This document shows, piece after piece, positions 29,101-38,442 of a stretch of 64,000 nucleotides of DNA (its first letter is position 1; the number at the start of each line of letters is the position of its first letter). A model generated the notes under the pieces. That model worked only from the letters and a program-made list of their open reading frames with translations. It was not told where the DNA came from and made no database searches. Source of the stretch: Endozoicomonas sp. SCSIO W0465 (lineage in GTDB: Bacteria; Pseudomonadota; Gammaproteobacteria; Pseudomonadales; Endozoicomonadaceae); contig NZ_CP092417.1 of the NCBI RefSeq assembly GCF_023716865.1, forward strand, positions 1,094,001 through 1,158,000, written 5' to 3'. Made by a program: the position numbers and the translations under genes.

Positions 29101-29559
29101 ATGAAAGGTTGTTCAGGAAGAAAAAAACAGAGAGGATCTTTTTTACTGATCGTCATGATCGTCATGATGGTTATGACCTTTTCCGGTCTCTTTGTTATGG
29201 AAATGGCTATGCTGGAAGAGGTGTCAGTCGGTAATGAACAACGCACCATACAGGTATATCAAGTTGCTTACAGTGAGTTAGAGGCACAGCTCGCTGAATT
29301 GGAGCAAAATCCCTCAATGTTTACTGTCGCTTTAAGTGGGGTGCAAAACCTGACTCCGCTGGTTAATGCCCCCGGGGTTCAACAGGACGTCACTATTCGG
29401 TTTATTGGTCGGGTGGCTCCCCCACCGGGCTTCAGCGTTAACAATTTTATGGGCATGTCTTTTGAATTAAACAGCAAAGCAACCATTGATGGCACAGGGG
29501 CGAAGTCTGATCAAACTCTTGGCGTTATTTATGTAACGGCAAAGGGGGGGACATCTTAA
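29101..29559 (+). CDS. pilX: PilX-like minor pilin, set 3
   Basis: The 152-residue protein begins MKGCSGRKKQRGSFLLIVMI, with processing after Gly at about residue 12 and Ser at +1 as in the set-2 PilX. It continues METAM-type helix residues FVMEMAMLEEVSVGNEQRTI and YSELEAQLAELEQNP. The C-terminal strand is FELNSKATIDGTGA. It is short for PilX but has the expected order between pilW and pilE. A run of seven G (29544-29550) lies just before the stop. Confidence 0.8.
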   Translation: MKGCSGRKKQRGSFLLIVMIVMMVMTFSGLFVMEMAMLEEVSVGNEQRTIQVYQVAYSELEAQLAELEQNPSMFTVALSGVQNLTPLVNAPGVQQDVTIRFIGRVAPPPGFSVNNFMGMSFELNSKATIDGTGAKSDQTLGVIYVTAKGGTS

Positions 29560-29596
29560 TGAAACCAACTATCCGACAGTTCTGGAGAGAGAACCG

Positions 29597-29998
29597 ATGA
29601 ATAAGGCTAATAAAGGTTTCAACCTGATTGAACTGATGATTGCTATGGTCATTGTTGGCATTTTGGCATCCATTATGCTCCCCAGCTATCGTCAATACGT
29701 AACCGAGTCAAGAAGAAGTGAGGGCGTTGCCATGCTGTTGAACGTCATGCAGCAGCAGGAGCGGTACTACACTGAAACGTTAAGATACTCTGCTGATCTG
29801 GCTGATTTAGGATTTGACACCGCAAGCCCTGTTGAGTCTGAAAATGGCACTTACCAGATACAGGCAGCCCAGTGTCTTTCAGAACCTCTGGAGCGTTGCG
29901 TGCAATTAACTGCCGTGGCGCAGGGGGAGCAGGCAGCAGATGGCGATATGACTCTGAACAGCCGTGGCGTGCGCACACCTCAGAGCCACTGGCTGTAA
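29597..29998 (+). CDS. pilE: PilE-like type IV minor pilin, set 3
   Basis: The 133-residue prepilin has a short leader MNKANKG and the mature start FNLIELMIAMVIVGILASIM. LPSYRQYVTESRRSEGVAML and MQQQERYYTETLRYSADLAD follow, as in PilE/PilA-like short pilins. Two Cys (AAQC and ERC) lie in the C-terminal half. A GAGAGAACCG ribosome site precedes the ATG. Here the pilE follows pilX directly; pilY1 lies convergent downstream instead of between them. Confidence 0.87.
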   Translation: MNKANKGFNLIELMIAMVIVGILASIMLPSYRQYVTESRRSEGVAMLLNVMQQQERYYTETLRYSADLADLGFDTASPVESENGTYQIQAAQCLSEPLERCVQLTAVAQGEQAADGDMTLNSRGVRTPQSHWL

Positions 29999-30031
29999 TG
30001 TGCAGCTCTTAATATCTACCAATTTTAATAG

Positions 30032-30108
30032 TACTAATCGCTAATCGTTTTCCGGGATTAGTAGAAAATGCATAGGTATACCACTGCCGTAAACACTGCT
30101 ATACCTAT
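30032..30108. terminator. Two hairpins between convergent pilE and pilY1
   Basis: The stem TACTAATC/GATTAGTA (30032-30063) and the stem ATAGGTATA/TATACCTAT (30072-30108) lie between two converging genes. The position suits termination from both sides. Neither has a strong T tract, so function is inferred. Confidence 0.5.
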
Positions 30109-30121
30109 CAGGAAAACCAGT

Positions 30122-33100
30122 TCAGCGCCTCTCTCTCCAGTATTGCCGACTCACAGGGATCAACCCGATGTCTTTCAGTGTGTCCTGAAAACATTCAGTC
30201 CCTACACAGACTTCAGACTTATTTCCTCTGCTGATGATGGATGGATCCGGAGCCAGAGAAGAGTGTTTAAGCTGTGTCTTCCGATTAGACTTATTCAGTG
30301 ATCCGGCATTGCCAGGGTTATCAAAATTAAGGAGGGATCCGGCATTTTCAATATCCAGCGCGTAGAAGTAATTTAATCCCGGGTTTGATGAGCAGGCACT
30401 GCTCGAAGAGGTATTCACCGCAAAAGAGTTAAATAGCAGGAGCCCGCCAAAGGTTTTCACATTACTCAGAATTTTTTCCCCGGGTTCCTCTAGTCTGATA
30501 AACCAGCCATTCCTGTTGTTAAGATTTTTCAGTGCCGCCTTCTTCTGGGTGCTACTGCCCTCCTGAAGTACATTTGATGTGGCATCGTATAAAGAAGATT
30601 CTGTTATCACCGAGCCATTGTCATAGTTATAACTGGTCGGTGGCTCATAAATATGTGGGTCACGGAACACATACATGCGGTCATCGACAGACGTATCCAG
30701 CGGACTGTGTCGAAGCCCTGTACCCACTGCAATATTCAGATATTCAGCGGTCGATGAAACACTGACATCCGGTGACTGAAAGAAGCGTCGGGCCTCCGTG
30801 GCAGAGGGTTGGGAAATACTGGCGATTACCCCGCCACGGGCAAAATTACTGGCGCCGGAGTTGGCTTCATTGATATCGAACCGGATGATTTGCCCACCGG
30901 TATCTGCAGCAAAAAAATAGTCTGTCAAACCATCCTGATCGATATCTGCCAGAGTAAGGTCTGCCGGTATGCTGTATCGCATATTGCCGATATTCAGGTT
31001 GGAACCACTGTCAGACGCCCGCCATAGCAGTGCTCCTGTTTCTGCATCCACCATAAACACGGCATTGCCCATACCACTTGGTGGAAGGCTGGATCCGCCC
31101 GCTAATGAGGAAGACTGACTACTGGCAGAGGCTATCTTGACCGCTGAAATCGTTTGGGAATTGATGATACCACCCTGACTGTTGTTGCCTCTGGGGTCCT
31201 GAGCATGAAATTCCAGTCTTGGATTATGCTGATCGACAACGACATCGTACGTATACCGGAACCATCCGTGGGCTGGCCTGGAGAGAACATCCAGCCATTG
31301 ATTGCCAAAGTACACGTAGAGCGTAGAACCAATGCCCGGATCGCTATCTCGTGCTGAGTAGTCAAAAGTGATCCGAACAATATCACCATGGCTGGCGTTA
31401 ATGTACTGATAAATATTGCCAGTATCTTCGCTATCTGCTTCCATTTCGAGGGCAATATCCGATCCCAGGCCACTGCCGTAAGTTGACGCGGGCAGGGCTT
31501 CTATTGCCTCAGTGGCATTATCTGTCTGCCAGCTGGGTAAAAGAAGGTTTTTACCCACGCTTGAGTCCACACCTGCAAAGTCAATGGAGGGATCATAACC
31601 TCCGCCAAAAAGCAGCACATTCCGGTCACTGCCCTTCCATTTCACTTTTGCCATTTTTACCGCAGACCACGTCTGACCCAATAGCCCGAAGTCGCGATCA
31701 GTACTGCCCCCGTTATTGGTATTGCCACGAAGCACCCATTTCAATTTAGGGTTTGTTCTATCCGTCACATCCAGTGCATAGACATTAGTGCCTCCCCTGC
31801 GCATGGTCAGATAGAGATAGACATGCTCTCCCGGTTCTGGGGTGCCGTTATTGGATCGAAGAATTTGGCCGTTATCGTTGGCATCATTTACCCAGGCAGT
31901 TATTGGACCATCCAGGCCATAAATTTTATTCTGTTCATCTCTGGGCTCAGGAATAACATACTGAACACGTGTTCCGAAATTAGTGAAAAAACCGTGAGTA
32001 ACCGTCAGCTCATATTCCCCCCAGTTGACCCCATCCGTTGACACCTGCAGCGTTTTACCGCCATTGGTCACATTGACCTGCCGTTGAATCAATTGCCCTA
32101 AACTTTCCAGAATATCATAACGACCAGACGAGACTTCCATGGTCTGAGATCCGGAGCCCAGGGCAAATTCAGCTTGCAGTACTCGCCTGAAGTACATTCG
32201 GGTTGTGTAACTGCTGCTCCCGGTTACAGTAAAGGTTTCAGAGATACTCCAGGTATTATCTTCGATGCCCCGATAGCGGGCCAGGTTGTCAAGCAGATCA
32301 TCCGGGATAAACGAAAACTCAGTAGTTCCATCGTCAGCATTGACGGCATACAAAAAGCCATCGTTAGTGGAAAAATACACGGTTTTATCATTGGGAAAGT
32401 AAGAAATGGCCTGTGGCTGTGTGTGCAGAGGGTCACCGACCGTGTCCCGGTCATCGGTGGTAGAGCCATTGGTGTTCTCATCATCCACGTCCACACCACG
32501 AGCCCAGCGAATAATGGTATCCCTGTTATTACTGCTCAGAACCCCCAGTTTTTCCTGAGTGATGCCCCAGTTACTTTCATGAAAACGGTTTTGCGTTGTT
32601 GAAAGTACCTGATTGGTATCGCCCCCCAGGTTGGTAAAGGCCGGAGCATTTTGGCTGCGGTTTTCTGCCATTCCTCCCGCCTCTACCGTACCGCCATCCT
32701 TACTGCTGCTCCAGAAACTTCTGGCCGTATCCTTGAAAAATCCGGTATCAGGGTCAATAGCCAGCTGACCATCGGCATCATAAATCTGGTTGTCATCCCC
32801 CAGTCGGTAACGCTTGAGGTTACCTTTCCAGCGGTTGCCATCGATTGGTTTGAACAGTGCGTAATAAACGTCATCCGACGTTTCGAGGGCATTGAAAGCG
32901 TTGGTGCTGGTTCCTGGTGAGGTAAAGGTAGTGGCAGAGGCCCGGATTTTTACCATGATGTCTGCCAGAGCGTTATCCAGTTGGACATCGTCCAGGGCGC
33001 TGTAAAATGCTCCACCGCCATTTTGCGCAGCACTGCGCATGAGTGCATCCGGAGCACTGCCGAAGCCAGCGATGGTAAATATCTTAATATTTTGATTGCC

Positions 33101-33820
33101 ACTCAGGTCCGAGCGCATATCGGTATTGTACAGATACCAGGCCATCTCATCGAAGCAACTGTCTGCACTGGTTGATTCGCCACCGTTGCAGTAGCGATTC
33201 AGGGAAGAAGGCATAGCCCTGCCACTTAACAAGCCACGAACCAGACGGTTGGCATTGCCGTCCCGCCACGGATAGCCATCGGTAAAATAGATAATGTTGC
33301 TTTTCTGGCACTCGTTAACAACCGGAGACTTGTAACGTCCGCCGGACAAAGCCTCTGACGTACTGGATGAACCCCCATAGTACGGTTGATAACCTCTCAG
33401 ATAACGGAAGGCTTCGTAGAGAGTTTCTACCATTGGAGTCGCTATTACATTGGGCTGATAGCCGGCCACAATTTGTAACGCTTGAGTGCGTTTGTCTTCT
33501 ATCGGTTGGGCTGCAAGATCGACTTTGCCTCCCTGCCTATTGGCGTTAAAACTCATCAACCCAAGATTGATGTTCTCAGCCGTTGAGATAAACCGGGTCA
33601 TGGAATCTTTGGCCGCAGTCATCCGGGTGAATGTTCTGCCGGATCGGGTGCCGGCAATGGCTCTCATACTGCCGGAATTGTCCATGACAAAAATCACATT
33701 ACTTCGAACTGCGGCATCCAGCTCTTGAACAAATAAGTCAATATCCTCAGCCTTGGCTAATAGAGGGCTGGCAAGAAGAGCAATAGATATGACTTTTAAA
33801 GTAGATCTCATGGGTTTCAC
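30122..33820 (-). CDS. pilY1: PilY1-like T4P tip adhesin / assembly factor, complete
   Basis: The 1232-residue exported protein has a signal peptide (ISIALLASPLLAKAED). Its VWA domain carries an intact MIDAS Asp-x-Ser-x-Ser at about residues 47-51 (VIFVMDNSGSM). Later VWA features are CQKSNIIYFTDGYPW and IFTIAGFGSAPDAL. The C-terminal beta-propeller includes HTQPQAISYFPNDKTVYFST, AVNADDGTTEFSFIPDDLL, an EF-hand-like calcium loop (DIDQDGLTDYFF) and the C-terminal FQDTLKDIGLIPVSRQYWRE motif. PilY1 proteins prime pilus assembly, counter retraction when calcium is bound and mediate adhesion and surface sensing. It is transcribed toward set 3, with a small secreted-protein gene upstream. This is the only unbroken pilY1 of the three. 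Confidence 0.92.
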   Translation of the reverse strand: MKPMRSTLKVISIALLASPLLAKAEDIDLFVQELDAAVRSNVIFVMDNSGSMRAIAGTRSGRTFTRMTAAKDSMTRFISTAENINLGLMSFNANRQGGKVDLAAQPIEDKRTQALQIVAGYQPNVIATPMVETLYEAFRYLRGYQPYYGGSSSTSEALSGGRYKSPVVNECQKSNIIYFTDGYPWRDGNANRLVRGLLSGRAMPSSLNRYCNGGESTSADSCFDEMAWYLYNTDMRSDLSGNQNIKIFTIAGFGSAPDALMRSAAQNGGGAFYSALDDVQLDNALADIMVKIRASATTFTSPGTSTNAFNALETSDDVYYALFKPIDGNRWKGNLKRYRLGDDNQIYDADGQLAIDPDTGFFKDTARSFWSSSKDGGTVEAGGMAENRSQNAPAFTNLGGDTNQVLSTTQNRFHESNWGITQEKLGVLSSNNRDTIIRWARGVDVDDENTNGSTTDDRDTVGDPLHTQPQAISYFPNDKTVYFSTNDGFLYAVNADDGTTEFSFIPDDLLDNLARYRGIEDNTWSISETFTVTGSSSYTTRMYFRRVLQAEFALGSGSQTMEVSSGRYDILESLGQLIQRQVNVTNGGKTLQVSTDGVNWGEYELTVTHGFFTNFGTRVQYVIPEPRDEQNKIYGLDGPITAWVNDANDNGQILRSNNGTPEPGEHVYLYLTMRRGGTNVYALDVTDRTNPKLKWVLRGNTNNGGSTDRDFGLLGQTWSAVKMAKVKWKGSDRNVLLFGGGYDPSIDFAGVDSSVGKNLLLPSWQTDNATEAIEALPASTYGSGLGSDIALEMEADSEDTGNIYQYINASHGDIVRITFDYSARDSDPGIGSTLYVYFGNQWLDVLSRPAHGWFRYTYDVVVDQHNPRLEFHAQDPRGNNSQGGIINSQTISAVKIASASSQSSSLAGGSSLPPSGMGNAVFMVDAETGALLWRASDSGSNLNIGNMRYSIPADLTLADIDQDGLTDYFFAADTGGQIIRFDINEANSGASNFARGGVIASISQPSATEARRFFQSPDVSVSSTAEYLNIAVGTGLRHSPLDTSVDDRMYVFRDPHIYEPPTSYNYDNGSVITESSLYDATSNVLQEGSSTQKKAALKNLNNRNGWFIRLEEPGEKILSNVKTFGGLLLFNSFAVNTSSSSACSSNPGLNYFYALDIENAGSLLNFDNPGNAGSLNKSNRKTQLKHSSLAPDPSIISRGNKSEVCVGTECFQDTLKDIGLIPVSRQYWRERR

Positions 33821-33837
33821 AATCCCTGTGAAAAGTA

Positions 33838-34161
33838 TTAGTACATGAATATTCTTGCAGCACGGGTTGTTCCTTGCAGCCAGGTCACCGTTCCCGCTTT
33901 TCCATCCACGTTTTGTAGTTGCTCAAACAGTGTAGCGCCTTCAATGTTGTGAACAACCAGCTGGGCATCAAACTGAAAAACCTTTGCCGGGCAGGATCGG
34001 CATTGGTATGCCTCAATGATTCCGGCTGTGTCTGTTGAAAATAACACATCAATACGTTCAAACTCGATGGCGTCCTCGGCAACAGGTTCATCAGCCGAAA
34101 TCCCATGAAATGAGATTAATACGGCCAGGCCTATTAAAATACGCGGTAAAACAGAGTTCAT
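33838..34161 (-). CDS. Small exported protein of unknown function, upstream of pilY1
   Basis: The 107-residue protein starts MNSVLPRILIGLAVLISFHG with a clear signal peptide ending near ISA-DEP. The mature part is acidic, has a Cys-x2-Cys pair (YQCRSCPAK) and ends in strands VTWLQGTTRAARIFMY. I recognise no family. It ends 17 bp before the pilY1 start and is transcribed in the same direction, so the two are probably one operon. A periplasmic role with PilY1, for example in folding or disulphide formation, is only a guess from position. Confidence 0.65.
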   Translation of the reverse strand: MNSVLPRILIGLAVLISFHGISADEPVAEDAIEFERIDVLFSTDTAGIIEAYQCRSCPAKVFQFDAQLVVHNIEGATLFEQLQNVDGKAGTVTWLQGTTRAARIFMY

Positions 34162-34413
34162 TCAGCCAAGCTCCTTGCCATAGGCTTCAATCATCATTGA
34201 GAGGGGGGAGTGATGTATTTCATGTTAAGCGTATCGGCAGGACGATTTTTCAATGAACGGGGCTGTTTATACGGAGCAACCTGCTGATGACAGCATGGCC
34301 TTCAATAGCCACGGCTGGCAAACTTTCCTGAATTTCTATCGATGATAGTAGCGCTATATAATTCAGCAGGTAAGCGCCGATAGCTTTCTAAGATCAACAG
34401 GGAAAGTATAACC

Positions 34414-36501
34414 ATGGCATCGGGTAACAAGGATCCAATTCGTTTTTTAATCATTGACTCATCAACCAGGGAAGCAGAATCATTTTTGAATGTTTTCCGC
34501 GAGGCCGGCTATTCTACTCGTGCCAATCAGATCAGTTCTCTGGATGATCTTGCCGATGCCACGTCCGGACAGCAGCACTGGGATCTGCTGTTGATGGCAG
34601 AGCCCCCTGAACCCTTAAGTCATTCTCAGATATTTGATTACATTAATCAGAAAGATGTTGATTTGCCCGGAATCGTTCTGGCGATCCCGGATGATCAAAC
34701 AGATGAGCTGTCCCTGATGAAAATGGGAGCACGTGCCGTTATCCCTCCGGGGCATGATGAATATCTTTTGACGGTTGCCCTGAAAGAGCTGGAAGACCTG
34801 ACGGTCAGGCGGCACCACAGACGCATGAGTGTTGCCCTGCACGAATCAGAAAAACAGCGCAGGTTATTGCTGGATGATCAGGTTGATGCGGTCGTATACA
34901 TTAATCATGGACGAATACGGTTTGCTAACACTGCGTTGATTAACATGCTGGGGCTTCCGGAAGAGGAATCCCCGGAAGGAAAACTCTTCAGGGACCTGAT
35001 CATTACCAAAGATCAGCAGGATGTAGAAGCGTTTCTGATGGGGGTTGAAGAAAGTGGTCAGGCACTGGCAGTCATTCAATGTCCTTTAGTCGCTCACAAT
35101 GGCTCAGAAGTGCCTGTTTCCATAGTGATCTCCCCGACATCATTTAATGGTGAGTTTACCCTCAGCCTGCAGATTAGGCTCAATGGGGAAAAAGGTGAGC
35201 AGGACGGGGTGGAGAAAACCCTGGAAAAGTCAGCGCCGGACCCGGAAACAGGACTATTTAACCGAAAATTGTTCGATCAGGCGCTGGCTATAGCTATTCA
35301 GAGGGCAGTAGAAGGTAAGGGAAAGTCAACGTTATGCTTTCTCCACCTGGAAACCCTGAAAGCGACCCATGAACAGCATGGGAAAGAGGTTAGCCAGAAA
35401 CTGTTTAAATCGGTTGCGAAAAAGATAACATCACATCTTGATGCCATGCACCATGTGACCAGCATGGGGGGGGCAAACTTTGCCGCCCTGCTTCAGGAAG
35501 GGAAAGAACAGGGCATTACCACACTCGTGGACAGTTTGCTGGCAGCCGTGACAGCTGAATATACTGTCATTGATCAACATCTGTTGCCGGTCAAACTGTC
35601 AATAGGAGCGGTTATTCTCAGTGATACCGTCAGCGATGCCAATGTATTGACTGATCAGAGTCGTCAAGCCACGGTGTTGGCGCAAAAGCAAGGTGGCAAC
35701 CAACTGTGCTTTTACCAGAAGCGTAAAGCCTGCCCGGTTCATTCCGTTGAAAAGCAGCTGGCCGGCATGGTAAGTCAGGCGATAAAGAACAAAAAAATCA
35801 GATTGAGCTTTCAGCCCGTCCTCTCCCTTGCAGGATCCGCTGGTGAGTATTATGAGGTCTCTTTTGTCCTGACCGATACAGAAGGGAAGGAACATGAGGC
35901 TTCGGAATTCAGGCCACAACTGGAAAAAATCAGCCTTTGGAACAAGCTGGACCGATGGCAACTGATTGAAGCCAGTAAGGCATTGGTGGCCAAGAGAAAA
36001 GAAGGAAGTGATACCCGGCTGTTGCTGCATATCGGTGGTTGTTCTGCAAAGGATGATACGTTTATTCCATGGATGAAAGTTGCCCTGAAAGCCGCGGGAA
36101 TTCCTGCGGGTGCCGTTGCCATTGAATTGAGTGAACAGAATCTGGCCCGCTACTCAGAAGTGATTCCTGATTTTTTCAAGTCTCTGAAAGCGATGGGGTG
36201 CCAGACAGTAATCAGTGAGTTTGGTTGTAGCCTTAACCCATTGGAAGGGATTGCCCATCTTGATATTGACCTGGTAAAGCTTGACCACTCCTTCACAGAA
36301 GGCCTAAGTGGTGGAAATGCCCAGGAGTTGCAGAAAATGATCCAGGCTCTCAGCCAAAGTGGACGGAAAGTGATTGTGCCTGGTATTGATACAGCAGCAG
36401 AAATGACTCCTGTCTGGCAATTTGGCGCTGATTTCATTCAGGGAAGTTATATGCAGCCTCCTTCAGAGAGCATGAATTTTGATTTCGGGGCGGATGGGTA
36501 A
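34414..36501 (+). CDS. fimX: FimX-like c-di-GMP effector (REC-PAS-GGDEF-EAL, degenerate)
   Basis: The 695-residue protein matches FimX of Pseudomonas in length and domain order. There is a receiver-like domain (about 8-125; IRFLIIDSSTREAESFLNVF), a PAS domain (about 150-255), a GGDEF domain (about 270-430) whose signature is reduced to SMGGANFAAL, and an EAL domain (about 440-690) where EAL is replaced by Glu-Val-Ser. The receiver lacks an obvious phospho-acceptor Asp. Such a protein cannot be expected to make or degrade c-di-GMP; FimX binds it through the EAL domain and promotes T4P assembly through PilB. A ribosome site AGGGAAAG precedes the ATG. A run of eight G lies in the GGDEF region at 35466-35473. 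Confidence 0.85.
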   Translation: MASGNKDPIRFLIIDSSTREAESFLNVFREAGYSTRANQISSLDDLADATSGQQHWDLLLMAEPPEPLSHSQIFDYINQKDVDLPGIVLAIPDDQTDELSLMKMGARAVIPPGHDEYLLTVALKELEDLTVRRHHRRMSVALHESEKQRRLLLDDQVDAVVYINHGRIRFANTALINMLGLPEEESPEGKLFRDLIITKDQQDVEAFLMGVEESGQALAVIQCPLVAHNGSEVPVSIVISPTSFNGEFTLSLQIRLNGEKGEQDGVEKTLEKSAPDPETGLFNRKLFDQALAIAIQRAVEGKGKSTLCFLHLETLKATHEQHGKEVSQKLFKSVAKKITSHLDAMHHVTSMGGANFAALLQEGKEQGITTLVDSLLAAVTAEYTVIDQHLLPVKLSIGAVILSDTVSDANVLTDQSRQATVLAQKQGGNQLCFYQKRKACPVHSVEKQLAGMVSQAIKNKKIRLSFQPVLSLAGSAGEYYEVSFVLTDTEGKEHEASEFRPQLEKISLWNKLDRWQLIEASKALVAKRKEGSDTRLLLHIGGCSAKDDTFIPWMKVALKAAGIPAGAVAIELSEQNLARYSEVIPDFFKSLKAMGCQTVISEFGCSLNPLEGIAHLDIDLVKLDHSFTEGLSGGNAQELQKMIQALSQSGRKVIVPGIDTAAEMTPVWQFGADFIQGSYMQPPSESMNFDFGADG

Positions 36502-36774
36502 CACCGCCTTTTCATTAACCTGTCATCCTGCATCTTTTAATCTCTATGCTCCCTGTGATTCATGGGTTTATCATCTTCATTGGGTATTTCAATTTACAGA
36601 CGCTAATACTTGCAAGACAATACCGTCCCTGAGGCGTTGTTCATCATCTTTCTGTAAGCAGCAAACGGCAATAAGGCTTCCTTGTTTCTCTCCACCAATG
36701 TGACTATTTACAAAAGATTATCAACAGGTTCTCAGGTGATAGAAGTTTTTAAGAAGGGATAGACAGGTATTTCC

Positions 36775-38397
36775 ATGTCAGCAAAGCTCAATATGGTCAT
36801 GGCCCAGCTGAATCTGGTGGTGGGCGACATTGACGGGAACACGTCCCGTGTCATTGAGGCTGCCGAGCAGGCACGGGATCAGCTGGATGCCGATGTTGTT
36901 GTTTTTCCGGAGCTGGCCCTTTGTGGTTATCCGCCAGAAGATCTGTTGTTACGACCCAGCCTGATTGTTCGGGTGGAGCAGGCGCTTGGTCGACTCCGGG
37001 TGGTCAAGGGCATCGATTTGATTATCGGTGTGCCGCTGATGGGACCTCATGGTCTTGAAAACCAGGCGCTGGTGATGCGTGATGGTGAGATTCTTGCCCG
37101 ATATGGGAAACAGCATCTGCCCAACTATCAGGTATTTGATGAAAAACGCTATTTTGTTAAAGGTCAGGATACGGTTATTTATGCCTGTAAAGGCGTGAAT
37201 ATCGCACTGTTGATCTGTGAAGATCTCTGGTATCAGGGCCCTGTCCGTCGAGCTAAAGAAGCTGGAGCAGACCTGGTCATCAGTCTGAATGCGTCGCCCT
37301 TCCATATGAACAAACAGTCGCTGCGCCAGCAGGTGGTCAGGGAGCGCTGCCTGGAGTCAGGCCTTCCTGTCCTTTATACCAACCTGGTGGGGGGGCAGGA
37401 TGAGCTGGTATTTGACGGTGGCTCATTCGCCATGAATGGCAATGGTGAAATGGCCTTTGGGGCGACCTGGTTTACGGAAGAGCTTTTCTGTGTTTCCTTC
37501 GACAAGGGCTCTATGGCTTTTGACCAGGGAGAGATTGCTGAAATACCGGAAGTTTGCTCAAGGGTTTATGATGCCCTGGTGACCGGCGTCAGGGATTATG
37601 TCAACAAGAATGGTTTCAAAGGCGTTGTGCTGGGTTTGTCTGGAGGGATTGACTCTGCTTTGACTCTGGCAATAGCCACCGATGCCCTGGGTAAGGATCG
37701 GGTTCAGGCGGTCATGATGCCCTATCGTTACACATCCGATATGAGCCTTGAGGATGCAGCAGAAGAGGCAAAAATTCTGGATATTCACTACAAGGTTCTG
37801 CCCATTGAACCCATGTTTGATGCCTTTATGGGTACGCTTAACAGTGAGTTTGCCGGTTATGATCGGGATACGACGGAGGAGAACCTGCAGTCCCGGTGCC
37901 GAGGCGTCATGCTCATGGCCATCTCCAATAAGAAGGGGTATATGGTTCTGACCACGGGGAATAAAAGTGAAATGGCAGTAGGTTATGCCACGCTTTACGG
38001 CGATATGGCCGGTGGTTTTGATGTTCTCAAAGATGTACCGAAAACACTGGTGTTTAAACTGTGCGAATATCGCAATACCCGGGGTTACGTGATTCCCCAG
38101 CGAGTGATAGACCGTCCACCCTCTGCTGAGCTTGCTCCGGACCAGGTGGATGAAGACAGCTTGCCACCTTACGATGAGCTGGATCGTATTCTTGAGCTCT
38201 ATATTGAGCAGGATCAAAGTGCTGAGTCCATTGTAAATGAAGGGTTTGACCGGGATACGGTCTATCGCGTGCTAAGGCTGGTGGATATCAATGAATACAA
38301 ACGTCGTCAGGCAGCGATTGGTGTCAGAATTACGCCAAGAGGGTTTGGTCGGGATCGTCGTTATCCGATTACCAACGGCTGGAGGCCGGGCGTTTAA
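36775..38397 (+). CDS. nadE: Glutamine-dependent NAD+ synthetase
   Basis: The 540-residue two-domain enzyme catalyses the last step of NAD biosynthesis: deamido-NAD plus glutamine and ATP to NAD. The N-terminal nitrilase-like amidase has its Glu-Lys-Cys triad at about E46 (VFPELALCGY), K112 (YGKQHLPNY) and C148 (LLICEDLW). The C-terminal synthetase has the PP-loop SGGIDS at about 287-292 and TTGNKSEMAVGYATLYGD. Length and ending (YPITNGWRPGV) are normal for the proteobacterial enzyme. It ends at a strong hairpin facing coaE. Confidence 0.95.
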   Translation: MSAKLNMVMAQLNLVVGDIDGNTSRVIEAAEQARDQLDADVVVFPELALCGYPPEDLLLRPSLIVRVEQALGRLRVVKGIDLIIGVPLMGPHGLENQALVMRDGEILARYGKQHLPNYQVFDEKRYFVKGQDTVIYACKGVNIALLICEDLWYQGPVRRAKEAGADLVISLNASPFHMNKQSLRQQVVRERCLESGLPVLYTNLVGGQDELVFDGGSFAMNGNGEMAFGATWFTEELFCVSFDKGSMAFDQGEIAEIPEVCSRVYDALVTGVRDYVNKNGFKGVVLGLSGGIDSALTLAIATDALGKDRVQAVMMPYRYTSDMSLEDAAEEAKILDIHYKVLPIEPMFDAFMGTLNSEFAGYDRDTTEENLQSRCRGVMLMAISNKKGYMVLTTGNKSEMAVGYATLYGDMAGGFDVLKDVPKTLVFKLCEYRNTRGYVIPQRVIDRPPSAELAPDQVDEDSLPPYDELDRILELYIEQDQSAESIVNEGFDRDTVYRVLRLVDINEYKRRQAAIGVRITPRGFGRDRRYPITNGWRPGV

Positions 38398-38418
38398 CTA
38401 ACCGTCCGTTTTGGGGAG

Positions 38419-38442
38419 CCTGAGCCTCAGGCGAGGCTCAGG
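38419..38442. terminator. Hairpin between convergent nadE and coaE
   Basis: A perfect 10-bp stem CCTGAGCCTC/GAGGCTCAGG with loop AGGC lies 22 bp after the nadE stop. It overlaps the last codons of coaE on the other strand. It probably terminates nadE and may act on coaE as well. Confidence 0.7.

Noticed and set aside
30122..33820. Integrin-binding RGD motif as in some PilY1 proteins
   Set aside because: No Arg-Gly-Asp was found in any of the three PilY1 sequences.
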